Positions 35,600 through 44,106 of a stretch of 64,000 nt of DNA are shown here, piece after piece. Position numbers and translations under genes: made by a program. Source of the DNA: Oceanospirillum maris DSM 6286 (lineage in GTDB: Bacteria; Pseudomonadota; Gammaproteobacteria; Pseudomonadales; Halomonadaceae); the NCBI RefSeq assembly GCF_000422865.1, contig NZ_AUGW01000011.1:1-64000 (forward strand), in the 5' to 3' direction. Positions within the stretch are counted from its first letter, which is position 1. Every line of letters begins with the position of its first letter. A model generated the notes under the pieces. It was given only the letters and a program-made list of their open reading frames with translations. It did not search any database and was not told where the DNA came from.

Positions 35600-36523
35600 C
35601 TAATCAGGTCGTATACGCATAAAGCGAGCAAACCGTGGTAAGCCTGTTGCTGTTGATCCATTAAAACGATAAGTGATGGTGCTGCCAATGGGTGGCGGTG
35701 ATTGCCGTTCTTCCCGGCTGAATCCTGAGCCAATCTTCATCTCTCGACCGTTCGCTAACCGCACCCGTAATGCTCCCATCATATTTTGATATTGCCCTTT
35801 GCCTTGGGTATAGCCTAAAACCACGGCTTCAGCATCCTCGTAGAGTTTAACTTTCAAGAGGTCATCAGAGCGTCCCACTTGATGTAGTGCGCTGCCTCGG
35901 TGGAGCATCAAACCTTCTGCTCCAGCATCGGTTAGTTGTTGAAGATAGATGTTAAGCGCCTGTCGGCTGGGGAGCTTTTTCTGTTCAACCGGTTGCAGCC
36001 AAGGGCGTCCGATCTGTTCGCACAGATGCTGAATATCTGCATAACGCTGATCAAAAGGCGTGAGTTGTTCCGGTAGATCAAAGATACGGTATTGTACTTT
36101 GCTCCATTCTTGCTCATCAGGGTTTTGTTGGCGTACTAAGCCTGATAGTTCTGCAAAGCGCCTGCGGCCTAACCATAACTCCCCATCAAGGGCGACTTTG
36201 GGTAGGGCGGCCAGAAAAGATGTTGGTGCATGAATAATATGCCCGCGCCGCGTTTTTAGCTGCTGACCATCCCAGAAGGCTCGGACGCCATCAAGTTTCT
36301 CGCTAACCCAGTAATCGCTAATGTTATCCTGTTGCTGATAATGCTTAGCTAACATCAATGGCAAGACTTCTGCGACACCATGATGACTTGCCGCTGCAAA
36401 ATTAGGCAGCAATAAGCTGCTGACACCTAGGCTAAGCCATAACGGGTTTAACACTCGGGTTATATTGATGGGTAGCGCCGCTCTTAAGTATAAGCACTGC
36501 TGGCCTATTGACGGTTTTGCCAT
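35600..36523 (-). CDS. ligE: Periplasmic ATP-dependent DNA ligase (LigE type)
   Basis: A 307-residue minimal ATP-dependent ligase. The start is placed at the ATG at 36523, eight bases after AAGGAGG. An N-terminal hydrophobic segment ending near the SLLLPNFAAASHH stretch is a Sec signal, so the enzyme acts in the periplasm. The nucleotidyltransferase motif I, EKLDGVRAFWD near residue 72, holds the adenylated lysine. LDGELWLG, EGLMLHRG and LLKVKLYED follow as motifs III, IV and V. A compact OB fold ends the protein. Family members of this length in Haemophilus and Neisseria are exported and are thought to act on DNA taken up from outside. No competence genes are adjacent. Confidence 0.88.
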   Translation of the reverse strand: MAKPSIGQQCLYLRAALPINITRVLNPLWLSLGVSSLLLPNFAAASHHGVAEVLPLMLAKHYQQQDNISDYWVSEKLDGVRAFWDGQQLKTRRGHIIHAPTSFLAALPKVALDGELWLGRRRFAELSGLVRQQNPDEQEWSKVQYRIFDLPEQLTPFDQRYADIQHLCEQIGRPWLQPVEQKKLPSRQALNIYLQQLTDAGAEGLMLHRGSALHQVGRSDDLLKVKLYEDAEAVVLGYTQGKGQYQNMMGALRVRLANGREMKIGSGFSREERQSPPPIGSTITYRFNGSTATGLPRFARFMRIRPD

Positions 36524-36701
36524 GATCACATCCTCCTTGAGTGATTATTGAATGTTTATTCCCTTTCAAGCTAGATCCTATAACGTAAACCTGCAAGGGT
36601 GTGCTGCCATTTTTTTGATAATGATCTATTTAATATGGCAGCGACGGAAGGCTTGACGGGGTGGGCAGGGCGATATGTGAAAAAGACAACAGTTCAAAAA
36701 A

Positions 36702-36977
36702 TTACGACAGAAATTGGACAAGACCGTAACCCATCAGAGCCCAAGCTATCATCGGATTAAATAGCAGTCGCCAAAGGTTGCCTTTTGGTTCAAAGCCGAC
36801 ACCATGAATAAAGCCTGCACTAACGGCCCACATAAAAAGAGTGAATAGACCATGATCCACTTCGTGAATCGATTCCGCAATAAGCTTAGGGTAGGCTGTT
36901 AGCACTACGCTAATAATAATAGCGCTGATAAGAGAAAGCCCTTGGCTCCAATATGACCTGGGATAGGGGATTAACAT
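36702..36977 (-). CDS. ybgE: Cyd operon membrane protein YbgE
   Basis: A 91-residue protein with about three membrane helices. The stretch FTLFMWAVSAGFIHGVGFEP and the following KGNLWRLLFNP match the conserved core of YbgE, found in cytochrome bd operons. It lies last in the cyd operon after a hairpin that may reduce its expression. AGGT precedes the start. Its biochemical role is unclear; it is not needed for the oxidase structure itself. Confidence 0.88.
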   Translation of the reverse strand: MLIPYPRSYWSQGLSLISAIIISVVLTAYPKLIAESIHEVDHGLFTLFMWAVSAGFIHGVGFEPKGNLWRLLFNPMIAWALMGYGLVQFLS

Positions 36978-37020
36978 CTAAGTTACCTACTGGCTCAATT
37001 TTAGCGATGTAATGGTTCAA

Positions 37021-37088
37021 TTTAAGAAAGCCCCTGACCGACGACCCTTTTTGCAGGTCTGCGTTATTACGCATTGATCAGAGGCTTC
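37021..37088 (-). terminator. Hairpin (attenuator) between cydX and ybgE
   Basis: On the minus strand GCCTCTGA pairs with TCAGGGGC around a large loop that contains a nested TGCGT-AATA-ACGCA hairpin, followed by TTTCTT. This would terminate part of the cyd transcripts before ybgE. Confidence 0.6.
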
Positions 37089-37107
37089 TTTGATATCAGT
37101 GTAAGGC

Positions 37108-37227
37108 TTAGCCCTGTGGCTGGTCGTTATCCAAATCGAAATCGGGATCAGATTCTAGCCACATCGCATTGATAATGCCGAATGAAATAGCCAGAAGCAC
37201 ACCCAGAATCCAAGCAAAATACCACAT
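37108..37227 (-). CDS. cydX: Cytochrome bd small subunit CydX
   Basis: A 39-residue single-helix protein, start at the ATG at 37227 preceded by AAGGAG. The N-terminus MWYFAWILGVLLAISFGI is almost identical to E. coli CydX (MWYFAWILGTLL), followed by the acidic tail typical of the family. CydX stabilises the haem centres of the bd oxidase. It follows cydB by about 100 bases. A longer in-frame reading upstream exists but overlaps the end of cydB and is not supported. Confidence 0.93.
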   Translation of the reverse strand: MWYFAWILGVLLAISFGIINAMWLESDPDFDLDNDQPQG

Positions 37228-37327
37228 AATCAATCTCCTTTTTAGCAGGTTAACCATCAACTCATTACCTATAGATAAGGCGCTATACTCTTGATGGGAA
37301 ACCTGCTCGGATAAATAAAGCTTTAAA

Positions 37328-38467
37328 TTAATAAGAAAGCGGGTTGCCTTCAATCTGCTTGCTCGTCACACGGCCCCACATCACTCGATATGTCCAAAGG
37401 GTATAAAGCAAAATGATGGGTACAAAAATCATTGCGGCGATAAACATAACGTTCAAGGTTAAGTGGCTAGACGCTGCATCCCAAAGAGTTAAGCTACTAT
37501 TCGGGCTTGTCATTGATGGTAATACAAACGGGAATAATGAGAATGCTGCTGTGCTGATGATTGCCGTCATCGTTAGGCTGTTACAGGCAAATGCCAAACC
37601 AGAGCGGCGAGCTTTTACCAGTAATAGCGTGAGCAAACCCATAACAAATCCCGCCACAGGAGCGGCTATCATCCAGCTATAGGTGGCGTAGTTTGAAAGC
37701 CAAGCCCCATCCACAATACTCACCTGCTTGCTTAAAGGATTCGGCATCGCATCTTTCGCCGGCATCATATCGATATGTAAGCCTGGCATACCTTGCAGCA
37801 GCATAAGACCCGCACCAGCAAAGGCAGCAAGCATGATGATAAGTGCAATGATACCTGCTCGACCTGCGCGATCAGCAATTGGTTGGTCGGCGCGCATCTG
37901 TAGCCAAATAGCCCCATGAGCTGTAAGCATAGATAAACTTACCACACCACAAAGCAAAGCAAAGGGGTGGAATAGGCCAAAGAAACTACCGGTATAATTA
38001 GGGCGTAAAAAATCATCCAGATAAAAGTCGACGCCCAATAAAAGATTACCAAAAGCCACGCCAAAAACTAACGCAGGTACGGAGCCACTAATAAATAAAC
38101 CCCAGTCCCAAGTGCTTCTCCAGCGTGGATCTGCAATTTTACTGCGGTAGTCAAAGCCTACTGGTCGAAAGAAAAGAGCAAACAACACCAGCATCATCGC
38201 AAAGTAAAAACTGGAAAATGCCACCGCATAAACTGCAGGCCATGCCGCAAAGAGCGCGCCGCCAGCGGTAATAAACCAAACCTGATTACCATCCCAGTGG
38301 GGGCCAACGGTATTAATGATAATACGGCGTTCTGTATCTGTTTTACCCAGAAAAGGCAGTAATACGCAGGCACCCATATCAAAGCCATCGGTGATCATAA
38401 AGCCGACGAGTAATACGCCAACCAATATCCACCAGACTAGCTTGAGCGTTTCATAATCCATAATCAT
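37328..38467 (-). CDS. cydB: Cytochrome bd ubiquinol oxidase subunit II (CydB)
   Basis: A 379-residue inner-membrane subunit with eight or nine helices. The start block [21 protein letters not shown] and the following [11 protein letters not shown] are highly conserved in CydB, as is [11 protein letters not shown] near residue 54. Length equals that of E. coli CydB. AGGAGGT precedes the ATG. The start overlaps the cydA stop by four bases (ATGA), ensuring equimolar synthesis. It is part of the terminal quinol oxidase with high oxygen affinity. Confidence 0.96.
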   Translation of the reverse strand: MIMDYETLKLVWWILVGVLLVGFMITDGFDMGACVLLPFLGKTDTERRIIINTVGPHWDGNQVWFITAGGALFAAWPAVYAVAFSSFYFAMMLVLFALFFRPVGFDYRSKIADPRWRSTWDWGLFISGSVPALVFGVAFGNLLLGVDFYLDDFLRPNYTGSFFGLFHPFALLCGVVSLSMLTAHGAIWLQMRADQPIADRAGRAGIIALIIMLAAFAGAGLMLLQGMPGLHIDMMPAKDAMPNPLSKQVSIVDGAWLSNYATYSWMIAAPVAGFVMGLLTLLLVKARRSGLAFACNSLTMTAIISTAAFSLFPFVLPSMTSPNSSLTLWDAASSHLTLNVMFIAAMIFVPIILLYTLWTYRVMWGRVTSKQIEGNPLSY

Positions 38468-40062
38468 ACCGCACCTCCTTCAGATGGAACCTGATGAGAC
38501 TTGTTATCAGTGCTTTTCTCTTCAAAATGATATCGACCTGTATGCAGCGCACTGGGGCCAAGGCGTGCAAACTTAAACATCAAGTACATCTCAATCACGA
38601 GCAGCAGTGTATAGAAAGAAACCAGAGCACCAATGCTGATATAGAGATTGCTGGCCTCAAGGGTTGAGGTACTTAGGTGCGTTGGTAAAATTTCACCAAT
38701 CGACCAAGGTTGACGGCCATATTCTGCGACAACCCAACCGGTTTCAGCGGCAATCCAAGGTAAGGGTAGCGCCCAAACAATGGCTTTTAAGAAACGCGGC
38801 TTGCTTTCCAGTTTACGGGTGGCGTTAAAGTAGAAGGCCAGCGCGAAGATTAGCAGCATGGTAAAGCCACTGGCGACCATAATACGGAAGCTCCAGAAAA
38901 GCGGCGTAACGTTAGGAATCGTATCCTGGGCTGCCAATTTTATCTGTTCTTCGGTAGCATCAATCACATTCTCGGTATAGCGTTTTAGCAGGAGGCCATA
39001 ACCTAGGTCTTTTTTGACCGCTTCGAAGGCGGCGATCGTTACCTCATCGGTTTGGCCGGCACGCAGTTTTGTCAGTAGATCATAGGCGATCATACCGTTA
39101 CGAATGCGGATCTCGTGTGCGATAATAAGATCTTTAATGCCGGTCACTTGGCCATCTAGAGAGCGGGTCGCAATCAAACCTAGGGCATAAGGAATTTTAA
39201 CGGCATAATCAGTGGTCATGGTTTCCTGATTAGGAATGCCAAATAGAGTAAATGACGCTGGAGCAGGGTGTGTATCCCACTCGGCTTCTACGGCGGCTAG
39301 CTTGGTTCTTTGAACATCACCTAGCTCATAACCGGACTCATCGCCGAGTACAATGACCGATAGAATAGAAGCCAAGCCAAAGGCAGATGCGATGGCGAAT
39401 GAGCGGCGAGCAAACGGTAGATCACGCTTTTTCAGCAGATAATAGGCACTGATGCTCAGTACAAACATAGAGCCTGTGACATAACCGGCTGCAACTGTGT
39501 GTACAAATTTCACTTGAGCAACGGGGTTAAATACCAGATCGGCGAAGCTGGTCATCTCCATGCGCATAGTTTCGTAGCTAAATTCTGCACCGACTGGATT
39601 TTGCATCCAACCATTGGCGATTAAAATCCAAAGGGCCGATAGATTCGAACCTAAGGCCATTAGGAATGTCACCATTAGATGGCGGCGAGGGGATAATCGA
39701 TCCCAGCCAAAGAAGAATAGGCCGATAAAGGTGGATTCTAAAAAGAAAGCCATTAAACCTTCAATGGCCAATGGCGCACCAAAGACATCACCCACATAAT
39801 GCGAGTAATAAGCCCAGTTAGTGCCGAACTGGAACTCCATTGTTAGGCCCGTGGTTACCCCTAAGGCAAAGTTAATCCCGAAGAGTTTGCCCCAAAACTG
39901 GGTCATGTCTTTGTAGACCTGCTTACGGGTCATCACATAGACAGATTCCATAATGACCAGTAAAAAGGCTAAGCCTAAGGTCAGGGGGACAAAGATAAAG
40001 TGATACAGCGCGGTTATCGCGAACTGTAACCGGGACAGATCAACAACTTCTTCTGTAATCAT
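38464..40062 (-). CDS. cydA: Cytochrome bd ubiquinol oxidase subunit I (CydA)
   Basis: A 532-residue integral subunit holding haems b558, b595 and d. The haem ligand His21 lies in [21 protein letters not shown] second ligand His lies in [17 protein letters not shown]. The diagnostic GRQPW motif is in [18 protein letters not shown] near residue 448. The region between helices VI and VII is long, indicating the L-type quinol loop found in E. coli. The start overlaps the cydP stop by four bases. It reduces O2 to water at low oxygen and resists NO, H2S and cyanide. Confidence 0.97.
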   Translation of the reverse strand: MITEEVVDLSRLQFAITALYHFIFVPLTLGLAFLLVIMESVYVMTRKQVYKDMTQFWGKLFGINFALGVTTGLTMEFQFGTNWAYYSHYVGDVFGAPLAIEGLMAFFLESTFIGLFFFGWDRLSPRRHLMVTFLMALGSNLSALWILIANGWMQNPVGAEFSYETMRMEMTSFADLVFNPVAQVKFVHTVAAGYVTGSMFVLSISAYYLLKKRDLPFARRSFAIASAFGLASILSVIVLGDESGYELGDVQRTKLAAVEAEWDTHPAPASFTLFGIPNQETMTTDYAVKIPYALGLIATRSLDGQVTGIKDLIIAHEIRIRNGMIAYDLLTKLRAGQTDEVTIAAFEAVKKDLGYGLLLKRYTENVIDATEEQIKLAAQDTIPNVTPLFWSFRIMVASGFTMLLIFALAFYFNATRKLESKPRFLKAIVWALPLPWIAAETGWVVAEYGRQPWSIGEILPTHLSTSTLEASNLYISIGALVSFYTLLLVIEMYLMFKFARLGPSALHTGRYHFEEKSTDNKSHQVPSEGGAV

Positions 40063-40340
40063 GGTGTTTCCCGTGGTGAAGTAATGTCAACGTCTGACGT
40101 AGTCGCCATAGATGGATTGGAAGATGCCGGAGCAGATTGAGAGACAGCGTCACGTTGGTTAACAGTGGCCGTCTCTGAAGGCTGCGGAAGCATTCGGGTA
40201 TTAAGCAGGCGAGCGCCAACATCGCTGTCATTAATGACAGTGGCGGAAGGAACAATAAAGTTGATAATGCCATAGAGCAATATCAGCTTTACCAGAAGTA
40301 TGAGACTGAGTTCTCGTACTAATTTATGTTTTGCAAACAT
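40059..40340 (-). CDS. cydP: CydP-like small membrane protein, first gene of the cyd operon
   Basis: A 93-residue protein with start at the ATG at 40340. The N-terminal part [24 protein letters not shown] is a single membrane helix with the LVRE-x4-LLxKLxLL pattern of CydP, a small subunit or assembly protein seen with bd oxidases in other gammaproteobacteria. The last ~50 residues are Ser/Thr/Pro-rich and probably disordered. Its stop overlaps the cydA ATG. A -24/-12 promoter lies ~140 bases upstream, making cydP the first gene of cydP-A-B-X-ybgE. Confidence 0.8.
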   Translation of the reverse strand: MFAKHKLVRELSLILLVKLILLYGIINFIVPSATVINDSDVGARLLNTRMLPQPSETATVNQRDAVSQSAPASSNPSMATTSDVDITSPRETP

Positions 40341-40493
40341 TGAGTTTTCCCACACAGTTGTGCAAAAACACCGTGTTTGTGAAAACAGCGTATTCCGTTG
40401 CATAGCATTCTGATCCTGCAGTGATTGATGGCGACAGCAAGCATCGCCTTCCCAGAACTAACAATCAAAAGTGATACCTTTGACTAGCTTTGT

Positions 40494-40509
40494 AGCAAGG
40501 TTTATGCCT
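40494..40509 (-). promoter_or_regulatory. Sigma-54 (-24/-12) promoter of the cyd operon
   Basis: On the minus strand AGGCATAAACCTTGCT matches the sigma-54 pattern TGGCACG-N4-TTGCW, with the essential GG and GC exactly ten bases apart and a complete TTGCT. The predicted start of transcription is near 40483, giving a leader of about 140 bases before cydP. A sigma-54 activator gene is directly divergent. Confidence 0.75.
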
Positions 40510-40563
40510 GTTTCTCTTTTTTTGTATCTTATTGATTTTTATAGGTTTTTTTAAGAGATCGAG

Positions 40564-40627
40564 ACAACTGTTTATTTTTGTTTTTTGTCAGTTGTGACAA
40601 TACTGTCTTAGTTGTGCCATAACTGAC
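40564..40627. promoter_or_regulatory. Candidate enhancer sites for the divergent sigma-54 activator
   Basis: Repeated related elements: CAACTG (40565-40570), the near-palindrome GTCAGTTGTGAC (40587-40598, GTCA-N4-TGAC), TAGTTGTGCC (40610-40619) and AACTGAC (40621-40627). The outer GTCAGTT and AACTGAC form a perfect inverted repeat. They lie about 55-120 bases upstream of the -24 element of the cyd promoter, the expected place for an enhancer-binding protein. Confidence 0.6.
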
Positions 40628-40729
40628 GGCAGTAACGGGGCTCTGATTGAATCATTAATCGCTTGGCTTGGTATTGCATTGCCGAGTTGAATTCTTTCAT
40701 TAAATTTAAGGACTTTTTAGGAACTCTTA

Positions 40730-42103
40730 ATGACAGATCCAAATCGTTTACCGACAGAGCTGGTTTCGATGTTGCAAAGCTACCCCGATCCCGCTGTTTT
40801 ATTATCGGCAGATTATCGAATTCTTTCAGCAAATGCAGCATACCGCCAGACCTATGGTGATGTCAGCGTGGCAAAACGTCACTGTTATGAAGTGTCCCAT
40901 CATTACGACAGGCCCTGTGATCAAATGGGAGAATCCTGTCCGATGCGACAGTGTATGCAAAGCAATAAGGCGCAAAGGGTGTTTCATCTTCACCATACGC
41001 CGCAGGGTGAAGAGCATGTTGATGTTGAACTACACCCTGTAGAGGCCGCTGACGGTGAGACCCGTTATTATCTTGAGGTTATGCGCTATAGCAAATTGGC
41101 CAGCCCTAGGGCCGGAGGACAAGGATTGATCGGGCGTTCCGTTGCATTTATGGCATCGCTGGCGCTAATTGAGCGGGCCGCACCTAGTGAAACCACCGTT
41201 TTACTGTTAGGGGAATCCGGCACGGGTAAGGAACTTATGGCGCAGGCGGTACATCAGGGAAGTCCGCGCAACCAAGGGGCATTTGTACCGGTTGAGTGCT
41301 CTGGTTTAACGGAAACGCTATTTGAAAGTGAGTTGTTTGGTCATGAAAAAGGCGCGTTCACTGGTGCCCATAGTCGCAAAACAGGTTTAGTAGAAGCTGC
41401 TAGTGGTGGAACACTCTTTCTGGATGAAGTTGGTGATATTCCATTATCACTACAGGTTAAGTTATTGCGTTTATTAGAAACCGGCACTTATCGTCGTGTG
41501 GGAGGTATTGAGCCGTTAAAGGCCAACTTCCGTTTAGTGTGCGCAACGCATCGTAATCTTGAGCAGCAAGTGGAGAAGGGGGCGTTCCGCATGGATCTTT
41601 ATTATCGGATTAATGCTTTCCCTGTGGTTTTACCATCATTGCGTGAGCGGATGGTGGATATTCCGCTTTTGGTTGAAAGTCTGTTACCTCAGTTTGCCAA
41701 GGGGCGAGATATTCAGGTTACGCCGGATGCGATGACATTGCTTGAGCGTTACTCTTTTCCTGGCAATATTCGAGAACTGCGTAATATTTTAGAGCGTGCT
41801 TGCTTATTGGTTGATGATCACTGGATTGAAGAGAAGCATCTACCCGATACTTGCCAAAATACAGGCCATGTAAGTGCTGGCGCTGCTATTGATGGCGGAA
41901 TTAGCCTTGATCGAGGAGAAGATAAAAACCGCTTTGAGCAGGCTTTTTATGAGAACCGTATTCTGCCTATTGATGAATTAGAGTCCGCCTATCTGGAGTG
42001 GGCTTTGCATCAATTAAAAGGTGACAAAGCCATGTTAGCGAGGCTGTTACAGGTTAGTGAACGCACGTTATACCGTAAGCTCAAACAGGCCAAAGCCTAT
42101 TAA
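40730..42103 (+). CDS. Sigma-54 dependent activator with four-cysteine PAS domain, likely regulator of cydPABX
   Basis: A 457-residue enhancer-binding protein. Residues ~10-120 form a PAS domain with four cysteines, C52-x10-C63-x6-C70-x4-C75, plus histidines between them. This suggests an iron-sulfur, haem or thiol sensor. The AAA+ domain has Walker A GESGTGKE (161-168), the sigma-54 contact loop GAFTGA (208-213) and [12 protein letters not shown] as Walker B. A Fis-type helix-turn-helix ends the protein ([20 protein letters not shown]). AGGA precedes the ATG. It is divergent from the cyd operon, which has a -24/-12 promoter, so oxygen or redox control of the bd oxidase is the likely job. The ligand is not known. 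Confidence 0.9.
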   Translation: MTDPNRLPTELVSMLQSYPDPAVLLSADYRILSANAAYRQTYGDVSVAKRHCYEVSHHYDRPCDQMGESCPMRQCMQSNKAQRVFHLHHTPQGEEHVDVELHPVEAADGETRYYLEVMRYSKLASPRAGGQGLIGRSVAFMASLALIERAAPSETTVLLLGESGTGKELMAQAVHQGSPRNQGAFVPVECSGLTETLFESELFGHEKGAFTGAHSRKTGLVEAASGGTLFLDEVGDIPLSLQVKLLRLLETGTYRRVGGIEPLKANFRLVCATHRNLEQQVEKGAFRMDLYYRINAFPVVLPSLRERMVDIPLLVESLLPQFAKGRDIQVTPDAMTLLERYSFPGNIRELRNILERACLLVDDHWIEEKHLPDTCQNTGHVSAGAAIDGGISLDRGEDKNRFEQAFYENRILPIDELESAYLEWALHQLKGDKAMLARLLQVSERTLYRKLKQAKAY

Positions 42104-42195
42104 GCTTTTCCCAGCAAACGCATTCCCATAACACCGATCAGTGCTAAGGAGATAACGACTAACACTATTTTCTGCATAAAAGGATTGTTACCCAA
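42100..42195 (-). CDS. Putative 31-residue single-helix membrane protein
   Basis: A short open reading frame starting at TTG 42195, eight bases after AGGAG, with an internal ATG at 42177 giving 25 residues. The product begins MGNNPFMQKIVLVVISLALI and continues [11 protein letters not shown]: one hydrophobic helix flanked by basic residues, like many real small membrane proteins. It is convergent with the cyd activator and overlaps its stop codon. The good ribosome site supports it; without comparative data it remains tentative. Location next to a bd-oxidase locus raises the possibility of a respiratory accessory role, which is speculation. Confidence 0.5.
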   Translation of the reverse strand: MGNNPFMQKIVLVVISLALIGVMGMRLLGKA

Positions 42196-42547
42196 AATAG
42201 TAGCTCCTAAAAAATATTGATATAGAGGGGTATCACCGCTGTCTGCTTATTTTAAAAAATAAGCGGTCATGATTCCCATCATTTATTGAATTTGCAGCTT
42301 ATCCGAACATTGAGGATGGGTAAACCGCACATTAAGCCTGACAACGTGCGTTTAGTTTTCGCCAAAATGCTAGATATTTTTCCTACTCATAACCGCAAGC
42401 GCGTTACCGATGAGCACTAAACAGTTCGTGCTTTATGAATAATTATTGCTTGGGCGCATTTTCAGTCGAGCTGCTAAAATACGCGCCTCTGCATCTGTTT
42501 TCCTTAGGGCGCAAAGCCCGTTGTGTTTTCTTATTTATAGGTTTTCT
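42196..42547. other. Intergenic region upstream of small ORF and Bcr gene
   Basis: A 352-base region. It contains an AT-rich perfect hairpin GCTTATTT-TAAA-AAATAAGC at 42245-42264 and CGCAC / GTGCG arms near 42330-42350. No known operator is recognised. An in-frame TTG extension of the Bcr gene to 42446 is judged spurious. Confidence 0.45.
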
Positions 42548-43780
42548 ATGACCCCTCATTCTTCTGGTGAAGCTTCTGCTTCTGACTTTAAGCCTTCGTT
42601 TGCTGAGTTTATTGCATTATTAGCATTGCTCATGTCGATGGTTGCCCTTGCGATTGATGCCGTACTGCCTGCGATGAGTGCGATCGGGGATGATTTTGCC
42701 GTTAAAGATGTGAAAGATTTACAGTGGATTGTGGTGGCACTTTTCGGTGGTCTAGCATTTGGTCAGATCGCCTACGGCCCAATATCAGATGCGGTAGGGC
42801 GCAAACCTTCAATTTATCTTGGCTTACTGATTTTCTTGGTCGGTTCGTTAGTTTCTGCTTTTTCATCCAGTTACGAAATGATGCTTGTGGGGCGGTTTAT
42901 CCAAGGTATTGGGGTCTCTGGGCCTAAGGTTGTGGCTGTTGCTTTGGTTCGCGACCGATATAAAGGACGGGAGATGGCTCGGGTGATGTCTTTTGTGATG
43001 GCGGTTTTTATTATTATGCCAGCCCTTGCTCCGAGCATTGGTGCAGCAGTGTTATTTATTGCCGATTGGCGTGGTATTTATGAATTCTTTATTGTACTAA
43101 CGCTAATCACCTTAGCTTGGTTTGCTCTTCGTCAGCCAGAAACCTTACCTGCGGATCGACGTATAGCAATGTCTGTTGCTACTATTTGGCATAACACTAA
43201 GGAGGTCCTCTCGCACAAAGTCACCTTATCTTATATTTTTGGTGCAGGGCTGATTTTTGGGGCGTTTGTGTCTTATCTTTCCACTGCGCAACTGTTGTTT
43301 AAAGAGATTTTTCAAGTAGACGCGGCCTTTCCTATCTACTTTGCTGTTTTGGCTCTGTCGGTTGGTTTAGCTTCTTTTATGAATGGACGTTTAGTTATTC
43401 GGTACGGTATGACGCTGATTGCTAATCGTGCGCTGATGATGATGTTTTCCTGTGCGGTGATATTTCTAGCGATTTTGAGTGTTATGGATGGCGTTGTACC
43501 CTTATGGCTCTTTATGATTTTTGGTGCGCTTGTTTTTAGTTGTATTGGTTTATTATTTGGCAATATGAATGCGTTAGCGATGGAGCCCATGGGACATATT
43601 GCAGGGGTTGCATCATCGGTGATTGGCTCTGCGACAACCTTTATTTCAATGTTAATGGGGATGCTTTTTGGGCAAACCTATAATGGCACTTTATATCCAT
43701 TGTTTACTGCGTTTGCGATATTTTCTTTAAGCGCATGGCTTGTTACCCGCAAGGTGCGGGCAGAGACGAGTAGTGATTGA
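42548..43780 (+). CDS. Bcr/CflA-family multidrug efflux MFS transporter
   Basis: A 410-residue major-facilitator protein with twelve helices. The first helix ends in AIDAVLPAMSAIGDDF, matching the Bcr signature. The MFS loop motif reads YGPISDAVGRKPSIYLGL, and motif C-like RFIQGIGVSGPKVVAVALVRDRY follows. The ATG at 42548 is the natural start for the family; a TTG 102 bases upstream is not supported. The gene stands alone. Substrates of relatives include bicyclomycin, chloramphenicol and sulfonamides; the substrate here is unknown. Confidence 0.9.
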   Translation: MTPHSSGEASASDFKPSFAEFIALLALLMSMVALAIDAVLPAMSAIGDDFAVKDVKDLQWIVVALFGGLAFGQIAYGPISDAVGRKPSIYLGLLIFLVGSLVSAFSSSYEMMLVGRFIQGIGVSGPKVVAVALVRDRYKGREMARVMSFVMAVFIIMPALAPSIGAAVLFIADWRGIYEFFIVLTLITLAWFALRQPETLPADRRIAMSVATIWHNTKEVLSHKVTLSYIFGAGLIFGAFVSYLSTAQLLFKEIFQVDAAFPIYFAVLALSVGLASFMNGRLVIRYGMTLIANRALMMMFSCAVIFLAILSVMDGVVPLWLFMIFGALVFSCIGLLFGNMNALAMEPMGHIAGVASSVIGSATTFISMLMGMLFGQTYNGTLYPLFTAFAIFSLSAWLVTRKVRAETSSD

Positions 43781-43807
43781 TTGACCGTAAGTGACATAGA
43801 TTCAAGT

Positions 43808-43831
43808 CCCCTTCTTTTGAATAAGAAGGGG
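43808..43831. repeat. Stem-loop between Bcr gene and small basic protein gene
   Basis: Perfect 9-bp stem CCCCTTCTT / AAGAAGGGG with a 6-base loop, followed by a G-run. Without a T-run it is not a classical terminator, though it separates two convergent genes. Confidence 0.55.
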
Positions 43832-43854
43832 GGGGTACGAGGGGCTGCGTTTGC

Positions 43855-44106
43855 CTATTTTTTCTTTTTCAGGCTTTTTAGCATTTTAATACCTTTCTTT
43901 CGCTGATTGTAAGCAAGGGCGATCTCTTGCTTAATCTGACGACTTTCTTCAAAGTCATTGCATTCGGTATATTCGTGCTTAAGCTTTTTCTCATGCTTAC
44001 GCAGTTTTCTAATAATTTTTTTTATCTGAATTTTCTTATCTTTGCGGGCTTCTTCTTCTGACTGAAGCATGACCTCAGCTTTGCGGATAAGCTTTTTTAT
44101 ATTCAT
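43855..44106 (-). CDS. Small lysine-rich coiled-coil protein coupled to Na/Pi symporter
   Basis: An 83-residue, strongly basic helical protein (about one third Lys/Arg, with KKIQIKKIIRKLRKHEKKLK near residue 24 and a terminal KSLKKKK). No membrane segment or known domain is seen. Its ATG follows the stop of the Na/Pi symporter gene directly (TAAATG), so it is translated from the same message. The predicted coiled coil and charge suggest binding to RNA, acidic lipid or the PhoU-like tail of the symporter. These are guesses; the protein is unrecognised. Confidence 0.72.
   Translation of the reverse strand: MNIKKLIRKAEVMLQSEEEARKDKKIQIKKIIRKLRKHEKKLKHEYTECNDFEESRQIKQEIALAYNQRKKGIKMLKSLKKKK

Noticed and set aside
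37228-37353. Longer CydX reading beginning inside the end of cydB
   Set aside because: The ATG at 37227 has AAGGAG and gives the canonical MWYFAWILG start.
37413-37919. Plus-strand frames inside cydB
   Set aside because: Antisense to a conserved oxidase subunit; no signal for translation.
40668-40685. Plus-strand -24/-12-like element TTGGCTTGGTATTGCAT in front of the activator gene
   Set aside because: GG and GC are nine, not ten, bases apart, a spacing that normally abolishes sigma-54 recognition.
42446-42547. 34-residue N-terminal extension of the Bcr transporter from a TTG
   Set aside because: The extension is not membrane-like, TTG lacks a ribosome site, and the ATG at 42548 gives the normal family start.
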